Positions 9,567 through 18,406 are shown, counted from the first letter of the stretch. The stretch: 64,000 bases of DNA from UBA1858 sp965227695 (GCA_965227695.1 OZ245760.1:992001-1056000); one strand, 5' to 3'. Notes: generated by a model not told the origin, from the letters alone. Numbers and translations are program-made.

Positions 9567-10847
9567 ATGTCAGAAATAGAACGAATAAAAGCGAGAGAAA
9601 TTATTGATTCGCGCGGTAACCCAACCGTAGAGGCGGATGTCACACTTAAGTCGGGTGCGTTTGGTCGTGCCGCAGTGCCTTCTGGCGCTTCTACAGGCGC
9701 GCTTGAAGCGCTGGAGATGCGCGATGGAGATCAGGCACGCTATCTTGGAAAAGGTGTTCAAAAAGCAGTTGATCATATTAATCACCAGATTCAGTCAAAA
9801 CTGATCGGTGCAAATGCCCTGGATCAGGCCGGGGTGGATCAAATAATGATTGATATGGATGGCACACCGAATAAAGCCCATATGGGTGCAAATTCGATCC
9901 TTGCAGTTTCTCTTGCGGTGGCTAAAGCGGCGGCTGCCGAATGCGGCCAACCTCTGTATAAATATCTAAACAGTGATGCAGAGATGCAATTGCCTGTGCC
10001 AATGATGAACATCATAAATGGCGGTGCGCATGCCTACAAAGGCGCTGACCTGCAGGAATTTATGATTGTTCCACACGGGGTGGCTTCTTTCAGTGAAGCC
10101 GTACGCTGTGGCTGTGAAATTTTTCATAATCTTAAGTCAATTCTGAAAGGCAAGGGATTAAATACCGCGGTCGGCGACGAGGGTGGCTTTGCCCCATCAC
10201 TGGCGGCCAATGAGCAGGCGATAGAAATCATCCTGCAGGCTATTGATGCGGCTGGTTACAAACCGGGTGAGCAGGTAAGTATTGGTCTGGATTGTGCGAG
10301 TTCTGAATTTTACAGGGATGGAAAATATCATCTGGAATCAGAAGGCAAGATATATACAAGCAATGATTTTGTCAGCTACTTGTCTGCACTGGTTGCTAAG
10401 TATCCTATTATTACCATCGAAGATGGCCTGGCAGAAGATGACTGGGAGGGCTGGGCTGCTTTGACCCGCGAGTTAGGTAATAAGATCCAGCTCGTTGGTG
10501 ATGATTTGTTTGTCACTAACACAGAAATTTTTGCCAAAGGTATCGAGAATGGCGTTGCCAATTCAATTTTAATAAAGCTTAATCAAATTGGCTCTCTGAC
10601 GGAAACTCTGGCGGCGATTAAAATGGCGCATAATGCCAAGTATACCGCAGTGATATCTCATCGTTCCGGAGAAACAGAGGATGTAACAATTGCGGATCTG
10701 GCTGTGGCTACGGGTTCCGGGCAGATCAAAACCGGCTCACTCTCGCGCTCGGACCGTGTTGCCAAATACAATCAGTTGCTACGTATTGAGGAAGAGTTAG
10801 GAACAAACGCCGTGTACCCCGGGAAAAAAGTATTTCGCCAGGCATGA
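9567..10847 (+). CDS. eno: Enolase
   Basis: Interconverts 2-phosphoglycerate and phosphoenolpyruvate in glycolysis and gluconeogenesis; in many Gammaproteobacteria it is also part of the RNA degradosome. The 426-residue protein contains the N-terminal ARE(I)IDSRGNPTVE segment, the GDEGGFAP motif with a catalytic glutamate, the metal ligands in GLDCASSEF and IEDGLAEDDW, and the C-terminal signature SHRSGETEDVTIADLAV. An AAGGA lies 11 bases before the ATG. It sits in the pyrG-kdsA-eno-ftsB series. Confidence 0.98.
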   Translation: MSEIERIKAREIIDSRGNPTVEADVTLKSGAFGRAAVPSGASTGALEALEMRDGDQARYLGKGVQKAVDHINHQIQSKLIGANALDQAGVDQIMIDMDGTPNKAHMGANSILAVSLAVAKAAAAECGQPLYKYLNSDAEMQLPVPMMNIINGGAHAYKGADLQEFMIVPHGVASFSEAVRCGCEIFHNLKSILKGKGLNTAVGDEGGFAPSLAANEQAIEIILQAIDAAGYKPGEQVSIGLDCASSEFYRDGKYHLESEGKIYTSNDFVSYLSALVAKYPIITIEDGLAEDDWEGWAALTRELGNKIQLVGDDLFVTNTEIFAKGIENGVANSILIKLNQIGSLTETLAAIKMAHNAKYTAVISHRSGETEDVTIADLAVATGSGQIKTGSLSRSDRVAKYNQLLRIEEELGTNAVYPGKKVFRQA

Positions 10848-10872
10848 CATGTAATAAGTTAAATTTTTCTTG

Positions 10873-11166
10873 ATGAAATTATTTATTACATTCTTACTGT
10901 TCATTTTTGTTTTTCTGCAGTACCAGTTATGGCTTGATCGGGACGGCGTGCGTAAACTTTTACATTTGAGCGATCGAATAGAACACCAGACATCCGTTAA
11001 CCGACAGCTATATGAGCGAAATGAAGTGCTGGCGGCTGAAGTTGAGGACCTTAAGTCAGGGTTTGACGCTATTGAAGAACGTGCGCGTATGGAACTGGGT
11101 ATGATTCGTGACGGTGAGACCTTTTTTCAGGTCATCGACAAGGATACCCGGCACTCAAGTCAATGA
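10873..11166 (+). CDS. ftsB: Cell division protein FtsB
   Basis: Small bitopic divisome protein that forms a complex with FtsL and FtsQ and helps activate septal peptidoglycan synthesis. The 97-residue product has one N-terminal membrane segment (KLFITFLLFIFVFLQYQLW), then a predicted coiled coil to about residue 70 and a short conserved ERARMELGMI segment. The ATG at 10873 is preferred over the TTG codon directly before it. It lies between eno and ispD, as in Escherichia coli, and its stop overlaps the ispD start as ATGA. Confidence 0.93.
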   Translation: MKLFITFLLFIFVFLQYQLWLDRDGVRKLLHLSDRIEHQTSVNRQLYERNEVLAAEVEDLKSGFDAIEERARMELGMIRDGETFFQVIDKDTRHSSQ

Positions 11167-11867
11167 ATACACAGCCAGAATGCTGGGCGATTATTCCGGC
11201 AGCAGGTACCGGACAACGCATGGCTTCTTCTGTGCCAAAGCAATATTTAAAACTCTGGAATAAAACGATCATTGAACATGCAGCCACAGCTCTGCTGAAT
11301 TGCGAAGATATTTCACAGATTGTATTCGCTTTACATGCAGACGATGAATATTTTTCCCGCCTTTCTGTGTTTAAAAACAACCCCAGGGTAAGGCGGGTTA
11401 GAGGTGGAGAAACCCGTGCTCACTCTGTACTCAATGCGCTGGAAGCCATTAAAAGTGAAATCAGGCATGATGACTATGTCCTGGTTCATGACGCGGCGCG
11501 GCCTTGTCTGTCATCTATTGACCTTGAGAATTTGATGCAAACCTGTTTTCAGCACAATGTGGGCGGGATACTTGCAGCACCGGTCAGGGATACAGTCAAG
11601 CAGGTTCATCAGGGCGAGATACTGTCCACACTCGATCGAACACAAATCTGGTGTGCGTATACTCCCCAAATGTTCAAATTCAATATTTTGTATAATGCCA
11701 TCACGCAAGCCCTGAAAAACAATATTCTGATCACTGATGAGGCCAGTGCCATTGAATACATGGAATATCATCCATGCGTCGTTGAAGGCAGTATCAGTAA
11801 CATTAAAGTAACCCGGCCAGAGGATGTCGGCATTGCGGAAATGATTTTGGCAATGGAGAAAAGCTAG
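11163..11867 (+). CDS. ispD: 2-C-methyl-D-erythritol 4-phosphate cytidylyltransferase
   Basis: Third step of the MEP isoprenoid pathway: transfers CMP to methylerythritol phosphate. The 234-residue nucleotidyltransferase has the CTP-binding loop PAAGTGQRM and PKQYL at its N-terminus, the VHDAARP segment in the middle, and the TDEASAIE and VTRPEDV segments near the end. Its start overlaps ftsB by four bases. ispF, the next enzyme but one in the pathway, follows after a 74-base gap that itself contains a short open frame. Confidence 0.96.
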   Translation: MNTQPECWAIIPAAGTGQRMASSVPKQYLKLWNKTIIEHAATALLNCEDISQIVFALHADDEYFSRLSVFKNNPRVRRVRGGETRAHSVLNALEAIKSEIRHDDYVLVHDAARPCLSSIDLENLMQTCFQHNVGGILAAPVRDTVKQVHQGEILSTLDRTQIWCAYTPQMFKFNILYNAITQALKNNILITDEASAIEYMEYHPCVVEGSISNIKVTRPEDVGIAEMILAMEKS

Positions 11868-11879
11868 GCTGAAAATAAC

Positions 11880-11942
11880 ATGACGATTATTGAAAACAAG
11901 ATGTACATGTCAGAAATACTCACTGTTAAAAGCTGTCAGTAA
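11880..11942 (+). CDS. Possible 20-codon upstream frame coupled to ispF
   Basis: An ATG at 11880 opens a 20-codon frame that ends in TAA at 11940-11942. The last base of the stop is the first base of the ispF ATG (TAATG). An AGG lies about 10 bases before the small frame, whereas ispF itself has no evident Shine-Dalgarno sequence. This may be a leader used to deliver ribosomes to ispF, or simply a chance frame in a short gap. The peptide (starting MTIIENK) has no recognisable domain. Confidence 0.25.
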   Translation: MTIIENKMYMSEILTVKSCQ

Positions 11943-12409
11943 TGAGAATAGGTCAGGGTTTTGATGCGCACCGCTTTACTCAAGGTGATCATTTTATTTT
12001 GGGCGGTGTCACAGTGCCGCATAGATATGCTATTGAGGCGCACTCCGACGGTGATGTGTTATTGCATGCAATTAGTGATGCGCTTCTGGGCGCGGCAGGT
12101 CTGGGGGATATAGGGAGCCATTTTTCTGATCAGGATGACCAGCATAAAAACAGGAGTTCACGAGAGTTTATACGCGAAATAATGGCGATGGTGGTTAGTC
12201 ATGGGTTTACTGTAATGAATGTTGATGCAACTATTATCTTGCAGTCACCTAAAATCAGCAGTTTTATCGGTCAGATGAAAAAAACGATTGCCCTGGATCT
12301 CGGCATTGATCAATGCAATGTTAATGTGAAAGCCACAACGACAGAACGTATGGGATTTGTTGGTCGCGAGGAAGGCATCGCTGCAATGGCGGTGGTCTTG
12401 TTAGTTTAG
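11942..12409 (+). CDS. ispF: 2-C-methyl-D-erythritol 2,4-cyclodiphosphate synthase
   Basis: Cyclises 4-diphosphocytidyl-methylerythritol 2-phosphate with loss of CMP in the MEP pathway. The 155-residue protein starts MRIGQGFDAHRF, which supplies the zinc ligands Asp8 and His10. The third zinc histidine lies in AHSDGDVLLHA. The TTERMGFVGREEGI segment near the C-terminus is family-typical. Length and order after ispD fit. No clear ribosome binding site is seen at the ATG; the preceding 20-codon frame ends exactly on it. Confidence 0.97.
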   Translation: MRIGQGFDAHRFTQGDHFILGGVTVPHRYAIEAHSDGDVLLHAISDALLGAAGLGDIGSHFSDQDDQHKNRSSREFIREIMAMVVSHGFTVMNVDATIILQSPKISSFIGQMKKTIALDLGIDQCNVNVKATTTERMGFVGREEGIAAMAVVLLV

Positions 12410-12432
12410 CCTGGACCTTCATATTTAAGACA

Positions 12433-14361
12433 TTGTCGATCAAAGATATATTTTCCCGGCAGGGTGACTTGGCTAAAAACATAAGAGGGTTTAAATACCG
12501 TCCTCAGCAAGTATTAATGGCGGAGTCAGTGGATAGCGCAATCAGTGATGCAGCCACGCTGGTAATAGAAGCAGGCACGGGCGTTGGAAAAACCTTTGCT
12601 TACCTGGTGCCTGCCATGTTGTCAGGTAAAAAAGTTGTAATATCTACGGGCACGCGCCATTTGCAGGATCAGCTTTTTTATACTGATTTGCCACTATTAC
12701 AGCATGCCCTTTCGCAGACTATGAATGCATCTATACTCAAGGGTCGTTCCAATTACTTGTGCAAGTATCGATTTGAGCAATTTGGACGGGATATCAGAGA
12801 CAATCGTACACTTGAGGCAGAATATGCTGAAGTTAAAAGCTGGTCGGCCGTAACCAGCAGTGGTGATATTGCCGAGGTAAATCAGCTGTCTGAACAATCA
12901 GGTGTATGGCCACATGTGACTTCCACACGTGAGAACTGTCTGGCAGGGGAGTGCCCTGAATACAATAAGTGTTATGTGCTGAAAGCCCGCAAGCGTGCCC
13001 AGGAAGCGGATCTTGTTGTTATTAATCATCACCTGCTTTGTGCGGACCTGGTGCTTAAGGAGGAAGGATTTGGTGAGTTACTTCCAATGGCCGATGTTTT
13101 TGTCCTTGATGAAGCACATCAGCTCACAGAAATACTGCCAAACTTTTTTGGCAGTCATTTAAGTAGTCGCCAGTTGCAGGATCTGGTGGCTGATATTAGT
13201 AAAGAATATAGTGTTTCAGGTATAGATAATCAATTATTCATTCAGGCTTATTACAATGTGCTGGATGTTAACGAGAAGTTTTATAGTTGTCTTGCAAAAC
13301 GGATGAAGGATGCAAAAACTCTTTGGCATGATGTTTTTAAGGATAATGGCGTAGCAAGTGCATTTGAAATGTTGTCTGATGGATTGATGCAATTAGAGAA
13401 TCGTTTGCTTGATGTGGCAAATGAGACACCTGGTTTGGCGCAGATGTATAAAAGGGTCAGCGCTATAAATAGTCTGGTTGATGAATTCAAAACCATTAAC
13501 CATGCTGCAGTCCAGTGGGTTGAGTTGGGCCGCCGTCGGTTCAAATTGGGCAGTGTGCCATTGAATGTTGCAGGCCCATATCAAAAGTCAATTCAGGATT
13601 ACCAGTGCGCCTGGGTTTATACATCAGCAACTTTAACCGCAAAAAAAAGTTTCTCACATTTTATTGAGCAACTTGGCCTGTCACAGGCCGAATGTGTCAT
13701 GTGTGATAGTCCTTATGATTATGCTGGTCAGGCACGTATATATCTGCCTGGTTTAAATTTGCAGCCCAATGAAAATGGATACACCGAGGAAGTGATTAAT
13801 ACTGCATTGCCTTTACTGCAAGCCAGCCGGGGTAATGCATTTATTCTGTTTACAAGTCATAAGGCGCTCAATCAGGCAGCACAATTGCTCAGTGAAACAG
13901 AATTTAATATATTGGTTCAGGGTGATGCGGCCAAAAGGGAGTTGCTTAAAAAATTTCAGCAGACGGATAATTGTGTTTTACTGGGCACACAAAGCTTCTG
14001 GGAAGGAGTTGATGTTAAAGGTCAGCGCCTGCGTCTGGTGATTATTGATAAAATTCCCTTTGTATCACCTGCTGATCCCGTGGTACGGGCGCGATCCAGG
14101 GCGCTGGAAGAAGCAGGAGAGAACCCTTTTCTGTACTATCAGATTCCTCAGGCCATCCTTAATCTGAAGCAGGGTGTCGGTCGCCTGATTCGAGGCGAGC
14201 ATGACTGTGGTGTGGTGGTGCTTATGGACCCCAGACTTCAGTCCAAAGGTTATGGCAAGTCGTTTCTTAAGAGTTTGCCTCCAATGACAATCAGTAACAA
14301 TGAAGAACACATTAAACAATTTTTAGAGTTAATTCATGACAGTGAAAATATTGGGCATTGA
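12433..14361 (+). CDS. DinG/YoaA-family ATP-dependent DNA helicase
   Basis: Superfamily 2, XPD-like iron-sulphur helicase of 642 residues, probably acting on damaged replication forks. A Q-motif-like YRPQQVLMAE is followed by Walker A (EAGTGVGKTF), then four cysteines (110, 169, 174 and 180) spaced as the 4Fe-4S ligands, the Walker B/DEAH box (FVLDEAH), and motif VI (QGVGRLIRG) near residue 580. The only start upstream of the Q motif is the TTG at 12433. Its overlap with tsaB copies the yoaA-tsaB arrangement of Escherichia coli, so YoaA is the closer relative, but I leave the symbol open. Confidence 0.9.
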   Translation: MSIKDIFSRQGDLAKNIRGFKYRPQQVLMAESVDSAISDAATLVIEAGTGVGKTFAYLVPAMLSGKKVVISTGTRHLQDQLFYTDLPLLQHALSQTMNASILKGRSNYLCKYRFEQFGRDIRDNRTLEAEYAEVKSWSAVTSSGDIAEVNQLSEQSGVWPHVTSTRENCLAGECPEYNKCYVLKARKRAQEADLVVINHHLLCADLVLKEEGFGELLPMADVFVLDEAHQLTEILPNFFGSHLSSRQLQDLVADISKEYSVSGIDNQLFIQAYYNVLDVNEKFYSCLAKRMKDAKTLWHDVFKDNGVASAFEMLSDGLMQLENRLLDVANETPGLAQMYKRVSAINSLVDEFKTINHAAVQWVELGRRRFKLGSVPLNVAGPYQKSIQDYQCAWVYTSATLTAKKSFSHFIEQLGLSQAECVMCDSPYDYAGQARIYLPGLNLQPNENGYTEEVINTALPLLQASRGNAFILFTSHKALNQAAQLLSETEFNILVQGDAAKRELLKKFQQTDNCVLLGTQSFWEGVDVKGQRLRLVIIDKIPFVSPADPVVRARSRALEEAGENPFLYYQIPQAILNLKQGVGRLIRGEHDCGVVVLMDPRLQSKGYGKSFLKSLPPMTISNNEEHIKQFLELIHDSENIGH

Positions 14362-15016
14362 AACCGCTTCAGAAGCCTGTTCAGCCGCATTGTATAATGA
14401 TGGTGAAGTGATTGAATGTTACGAACTTGCTCCGCGCAGGCATAATCAGCGTATTCTGCCTATGTGTGAGCAGGTGCTATCAGAGGCTGGAATCACGCTA
14501 AGCCAAGTTGATGCCCTTGCTTTTGGCTGTGGTCCTGGTGCATTTACTGGTCTGCGCATTGCTGCCAGTGTCACACAGGCGATGGCTCTTGCCCATGATC
14601 TGCCGGTTGCAAGTATCTCAACGCTGGCCAATCTGGCATGGCAGGCGGATGTGCCGCCGGGAAATGCTGTACTGACTGCAATAGATGCACGCATGCATGA
14701 AATTTACTGGGCTATATACGGCATTGATTCACATGGGCGTGTCACGTTAATGGGCGATGAAAAAGTTGAAGCACCTTGTGATATTCAGCTACACCAGAGT
14801 GTCAATCATGGTGCGGGTTCAGGCTGGAATACCTATCATTCGGAGCTGGCTGCAAAAACAAAGTTGTCTGAGCATGCAATATCGCCTGGGATGCTGCCGA
14901 GGGCTTCAGCAACAGTCGTTCTTGGGCAACAAAAATATAGTGACAGTCAAATGGTCGATGCGCTCAATGTCCTCCCGGTATATTTGCGTAATCAGGTTGT
15001 TCAGGGAAAGCCATGA
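14336..15016 (+). CDS. tsaB: tRNA threonylcarbamoyladenosine biosynthesis protein TsaB
   Basis: Partner of TsaD and TsaE in making the t6A37 modification of ANN-decoding tRNAs. The 226-residue ASKHA-fold protein starts VKILGIETASEACSAALY and carries the RRHNQRILPM and FGCGPGAFTGLRIAASV segments used for heterodimer formation. It overlaps the upstream helicase gene by 26 bases and the next gene by four, so translation is probably coupled through the whole set. Confidence 0.93.
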   Translation: MTVKILGIETASEACSAALYNDGEVIECYELAPRRHNQRILPMCEQVLSEAGITLSQVDALAFGCGPGAFTGLRIAASVTQAMALAHDLPVASISTLANLAWQADVPPGNAVLTAIDARMHEIYWAIYGIDSHGRVTLMGDEKVEAPCDIQLHQSVNHGAGSGWNTYHSELAAKTKLSEHAISPGMLPRASATVVLGQQKYSDSQMVDALNVLPVYLRNQVVQGKP

Positions 15017-15453
15017 GTCACCCTGAGATGCCAAGAGTGCCATTTCATCTGGCTTTTCCTGTCACTAATCTTGAGGCGATACGTGCATTCTACACACTTG
15101 TTCTAGGGTGTCAGGTGGGCAGAGAGACTGACAGGTGGATTGATTTTGATTTTTTTGGTCACCAGATTACAGCTCACCTGGATGAATCAGCTGCAAGTAA
15201 TGGCGGATTTAATCAGGTTGACCAAAAGCCGATTCCTGCGCGGCATTTTGGCGCGATATTGTTGTGGGAACAATGGGATCAGCTGGTTGACCATATAAAG
15301 TCGAAGAATATCGCTTTTTATGTAAAGCCATACACTCGATTCAAAGGAGAGGCAGGCGAACAAAGAACTTTCTTTATTCAGGATCCGTGCGATAACTATC
15401 TGGAGTTTAAATGTTTCAGGGACAATACATGCATTTTTCAAAAAACGGTTTAA
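15013..15453 (+). CDS. VOC-superfamily (glyoxalase/dioxygenase fold) protein
   Basis: A 146-residue vicinal-oxygen-chelate fold protein: FHLAFPVTNLEAIRAFYTLVLG at the start, a histidine in FGHQITAHLD, a second in ARHFGAIL, and DPCDNYLEFKCF at the end with a glutamate. These positions fit the usual two-histidine-one-glutamate metal site. Substrate cannot be told from sequence; related bacterial proteins are usually annotated only as dioxygenases. Its ATG overlaps the tsaB stop, and its own end overlaps the next gene by 25 bases. The ATG at 15028 is a possible alternative start. Confidence 0.8.
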   Translation: MSHPEMPRVPFHLAFPVTNLEAIRAFYTLVLGCQVGRETDRWIDFDFFGHQITAHLDESAASNGGFNQVDQKPIPARHFGAILLWEQWDQLVDHIKSKNIAFYVKPYTRFKGEAGEQRTFFIQDPCDNYLEFKCFRDNTCIFQKTV

Positions 15454-15818
15454 TAAGATCCGGGAGCGTGCCAATGCTGTTGGTAGCCGGGTGGCTACTG
15501 GCCGCAGAAGTTCACGCGCAACCACCTGTGATTGTGGAAGCCAAAGCACAACTTAAAAGCAATCAGCTGTTTGATATTGCAGTGACAATACGGCATCCGG
15601 ATACTGGCTGGGAACATTATGCAAATGAATGGGTTATTATTGCAGACGGCAAAAATCAACTTGCAAAACGCACCCTGTATCACCCCCATGTTAATGAACA
15701 GCCTTTTACGCGCTTCTCAAGAGATGTCGCGATTCCAGCTGATGTCAAGCGGGTGACAGTGCAGGCAAAATGCAATCAGGGTCATGAGTCAAGTGTATAT
15801 GTATTATTAAGTCGATAA
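15429..15818 (+). CDS. Small secreted protein of unknown function
   Basis: A 129-residue protein with a signal peptide: positive start (MHFSKNGLIRSG), hydrophobic core (VPMLLVAGWLLAA) and a likely cleavage after VHA. The mature part is rich in beta-strand-like segments and contains DTGWEHYANEW and YHPHVNEQPFTR. From memory these resemble a conserved secreted family common in marine Alphaproteobacteria; its function is not known to me. An in-frame ATG at 15411 is less likely because it would extend the signal peptide. It overlaps the VOC gene by 25 bases and ends a rightward unit; the next gene is convergent. Confidence 0.7.
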   Translation: MHFSKNGLIRSGSVPMLLVAGWLLAAEVHAQPPVIVEAKAQLKSNQLFDIAVTIRHPDTGWEHYANEWVIIADGKNQLAKRTLYHPHVNEQPFTRFSRDVAIPADVKRVTVQAKCNQGHESSVYVLLSR

Positions 15819-15857
15819 TATTGACCATGCAACAACACGGTATCCGCTGATTTTTTA

Positions 15858-17585
15858 TTACCAGTTTTTATTGTTAACAATAAAGACATTCTTCTGAATT
15901 TCACTGCCGACATTAGTATTGCGCCGTATTACTTTTGCCAAAGTGGTTTTTTTGATTTTATTCAGTTCTCTGCCCCAGAATGTATTCTCATACCAGAAAC
16001 GATCACCATCTCTCAAGCGTTCAAACTGGTCTTTGAGTATTGCAAAAAAGACTTCGCCTACTAACGCGTCTTCAATCGGATCCTCGGCTAAACCACCTAC
16101 CCATAAATCAATTTCGTTTACATGGCTGTAAGCATTTTGCAGGCGTTGCTGTACTTCCGGATTTGAAGAGATTTCGCTAAATGAAGTGACAGCGGGTAAA
16201 CCGAGCGACAGTCTGGTGGCATTATAATCAAGCAGTCCATGATCTCTTCCGCGTTGAATATTCAGGGAAGCAAGGTCAAAGCCGCCCTGTCCTGGCAGAC
16301 CAAACAGGAAATTGCGAACATCATCAATCACCATGATATCCAGGTCTTGACAAATCTGTGATGCCAGACCACGCATAATGGGTCCTATATTGTTTTGCTC
16401 GGTAAGCAGTTCAGGAGCAAAAAAAGCCTGTCGTAATGAAATGTGTCCATAGCGGGTTTCTTTTCCGCGTTTATTTAAGCGTAATATTCTTGGTGATAGC
16501 AGGCTGTGGCCCAGGCGATATGCTGCGGTAGAAAATTCATTGGAAATGCTGGCATCAATATTGGGATTGTAGCCCCGGTATTTTGATAATGCGTTTTTGC
16601 CCAGCAGCACGGGAATAAATTCTTTATAAGTAATTACCTGCATTTGTGCAGCCACAATTCTTCGTGCGCGTTGATAAATCTGGTCGCCATCAAGATAGGG
16701 ATTTTTTTTGCTTATTTTTTTTGCCAGGCGATTGTGTTCGCGTACAAACAGTGTATGCATTGCGGTAAGACCAATTTGCTCATTGGCACGTGGGTCGCCG
16801 GCAAGGAAGAGCTTATCGCTGCTGCCGCCTGCGTTACTGAGGCCTTGTGTATTGAATGGCAAAAGACGTCTTTTGCTTGTTTTTAACTGTCCAGAGCCAT
16901 CAAGTTTACGTAAAGCATTAGCACGATCTTCATCAGAACCATATACGTTGGAAGCATCAATCCAGCCGGTAATTTCATTGATTTGCTGTCTTGGTTGTGA
17001 ATATTGCGAATAAATGGAACGATTAAAGTTAAGAGTGACCGAGCCGGTGCCCTGAGGATCAAATTCAGGATCTCCCGTGGGTATGTTTATTGGCTGTGGC
17101 TCAGGAGGATGGGTCCCCTCAGTCAGATCTATATCATGATCCAGAAACTGACCCCACTGCCATAAAAAATCACTTGCAGCTTTTGAATTAGGCACAGATT
17201 TGTCCTGGTATAAGGCGGCATTGCTAATAGCGCGAGGACCAGGTCGGTTAACCCCCGCCATGGCGCTGATACCATCACTGTAATCTGATGCAGTGATTCT
17301 TATAAGTGGTGTATGGGACTGATTGATATCTTCATTGTTTAGGTTGTTACCGCTGCCATCAATACTGCGATAAAATATCTGATACAGCTGTTTGCGGTGA
17401 GGCTTGTCATAAAAATTATAATTACGCTCGATCCTGCGAACCGGTGAGGCATCAGGGTTGCTCATGTGTTGATCAGCGTGTATCAGAATTTCGTTTTTAT
17501 AGTCAGTATATTCATCCTGGGCATAAGCTAGCAGCGGAATTACACTCAAATGCAGGGTTAATACGGCGATCAATGGCTTGTTCAT
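15858..17585 (-). CDS. Secreted animal-type haem peroxidase
   Basis: Member of the peroxidase-cyclooxygenase superfamily, 575 residues with a signal peptide (cleavage probably after AYA, residue 22). Residues that align with mammalian myeloperoxidase are all visible: Gln146, Asp149 and His150 in WGQFLDHDI (distal histidine and one haem-ester acid), Arg266 and Glu269 in RANEQ (catalytic arginine and second haem-ester acid), and proximal His360 in YRLGHS. The methionine that forms the sulphonium link in myeloperoxidase is a glutamine here (Gln270), as in other peroxidases of the superfamily. It could oxidise halides, thiocyanate or phenolics in the periplasm or outside the cell. AAGGGAAGGAAAC gives a strong ribosome binding site. 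Substrate is unknown. Confidence 0.92.
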   Translation of the reverse strand: MNKPLIAVLTLHLSVIPLLAYAQDEYTDYKNEILIHADQHMSNPDASPVRRIERNYNFYDKPHRKQLYQIFYRSIDGSGNNLNNEDINQSHTPLIRITASDYSDGISAMAGVNRPGPRAISNAALYQDKSVPNSKAASDFLWQWGQFLDHDIDLTEGTHPPEPQPINIPTGDPEFDPQGTGSVTLNFNRSIYSQYSQPRQQINEITGWIDASNVYGSDEDRANALRKLDGSGQLKTSKRRLLPFNTQGLSNAGGSSDKLFLAGDPRANEQIGLTAMHTLFVREHNRLAKKISKKNPYLDGDQIYQRARRIVAAQMQVITYKEFIPVLLGKNALSKYRGYNPNIDASISNEFSTAAYRLGHSLLSPRILRLNKRGKETRYGHISLRQAFFAPELLTEQNNIGPIMRGLASQICQDLDIMVIDDVRNFLFGLPGQGGFDLASLNIQRGRDHGLLDYNATRLSLGLPAVTSFSEISSNPEVQQRLQNAYSHVNEIDLWVGGLAEDPIEDALVGEVFFAILKDQFERLRDGDRFWYENTFWGRELNKIKKTTLAKVIRRNTNVGSEIQKNVFIVNNKNW

Positions 17586-17676
17586 GGTAGTTTCCTTCCC
17601 TTATTCAGCTTTTATTATTATTAAATAGTGAGTTATGCGCAGTATGAAAACGGGTCTCTCGCAGATTATTCCCACG

Positions 17677-17689
17677 CTCACTTTGTGAG
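17677..17689. promoter_or_regulatory. Palindrome upstream of the haem peroxidase gene
   Basis: CTCAC-TTT-GTGAG is a perfect inverted repeat 92 bases before the peroxidase start. On the minus strand it lies directly after TATATATT, so it could overlap or follow a -10 element and act as an operator. It is not followed by a T run, so a terminator is unlikely. The binding protein is unknown. Confidence 0.3.
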
Positions 17690-17755
17690 TAATATATACC
17701 CTTCTTAAGAAAGAAAAGTGTGAACTAATTCAAATAAATTCTGACATCGGTCAAT

Positions 17756-18367
17756 TTACTGAATCATTAAGTTTAACGAGAGTAAAACAAATACGGTGGC
17801 ACTCAGCCAATTGAAAAATCGCTGATCTGTCCTTTGTAGCAAAGTGTGCTGTCTGAAAAGTGGGGTAACTATTGCCACTGAGCCAAAAATAATCATCACC
17901 ATTAAGGTGAATATGCTGCCTAAAACGATCATTATCATTTGCGGTTGCTGCGAAGTGTCAGGGATGAACTGCGGCAAGTATGCAAGAAAAAACAGCGCTA
18001 CCTTGATATTTAAAATATTCATTAAAATGCCACGCGAAAAGAATTTTGAAGTGGCTTGCCCGGATAGTGTTTTTTGTTGCGAACTGCGTCGATCATCTTT
18101 TAGCGTGAGGTACGCAAGGTATAGTAAATAGCCTGCTCCCAAATAACGAATATAGGTTAAAGCATTAGTGTTGGCTTGTAATGCCAGTGTTATTCCAAGT
18201 ACTGCTGCTAATGTGTGGACCAGATTTCCGCATGCCAATCCAAGCGCTGTTGATAAACCTGCTTTGATTCCATGATTCAGTGATTGTACGATGAGAAAGA
18301 TCATGTCAGGTCCTGGCGAGATTATCAGTATTAATGAACTGACTATAAACAAATTGAACTCTGCCAT
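17756..18367 (-). CDS. LysE/RhtB-family exporter
   Basis: Inner-membrane exporter of amino acids or similar small molecules, 203 residues from the chosen ATG at 18367 (an ATG four codons upstream is also possible). The family signature ISPGPDMIFLI lies in the first helix, followed by GLACGNLVHT and about five further hydrophobic segments. It belongs to the RhtB branch, whose members export homoserine, threonine, leucine or other compounds; specificity cannot be read. A strong Fur-box match lies about 40 bases upstream, so transcription is probably repressed by iron. The peroxidase gene follows in the same direction after 170 bases. Confidence 0.88.
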   Translation of the reverse strand: MAEFNLFIVSSLILIISPGPDMIFLIVQSLNHGIKAGLSTALGLACGNLVHTLAAVLGITLALQANTNALTYIRYLGAGYLLYLAYLTLKDDRRSSQQKTLSGQATSKFFSRGILMNILNIKVALFFLAYLPQFIPDTSQQPQMIMIVLGSIFTLMVMIIFGSVAIVTPLFRQHTLLQRTDQRFFNWLSATVFVLLSLNLMIQ

Positions 18368-18406
18368 GTGGAGTATCATAATTCTGTAATCACATGCTTA
18401 TGAGAG

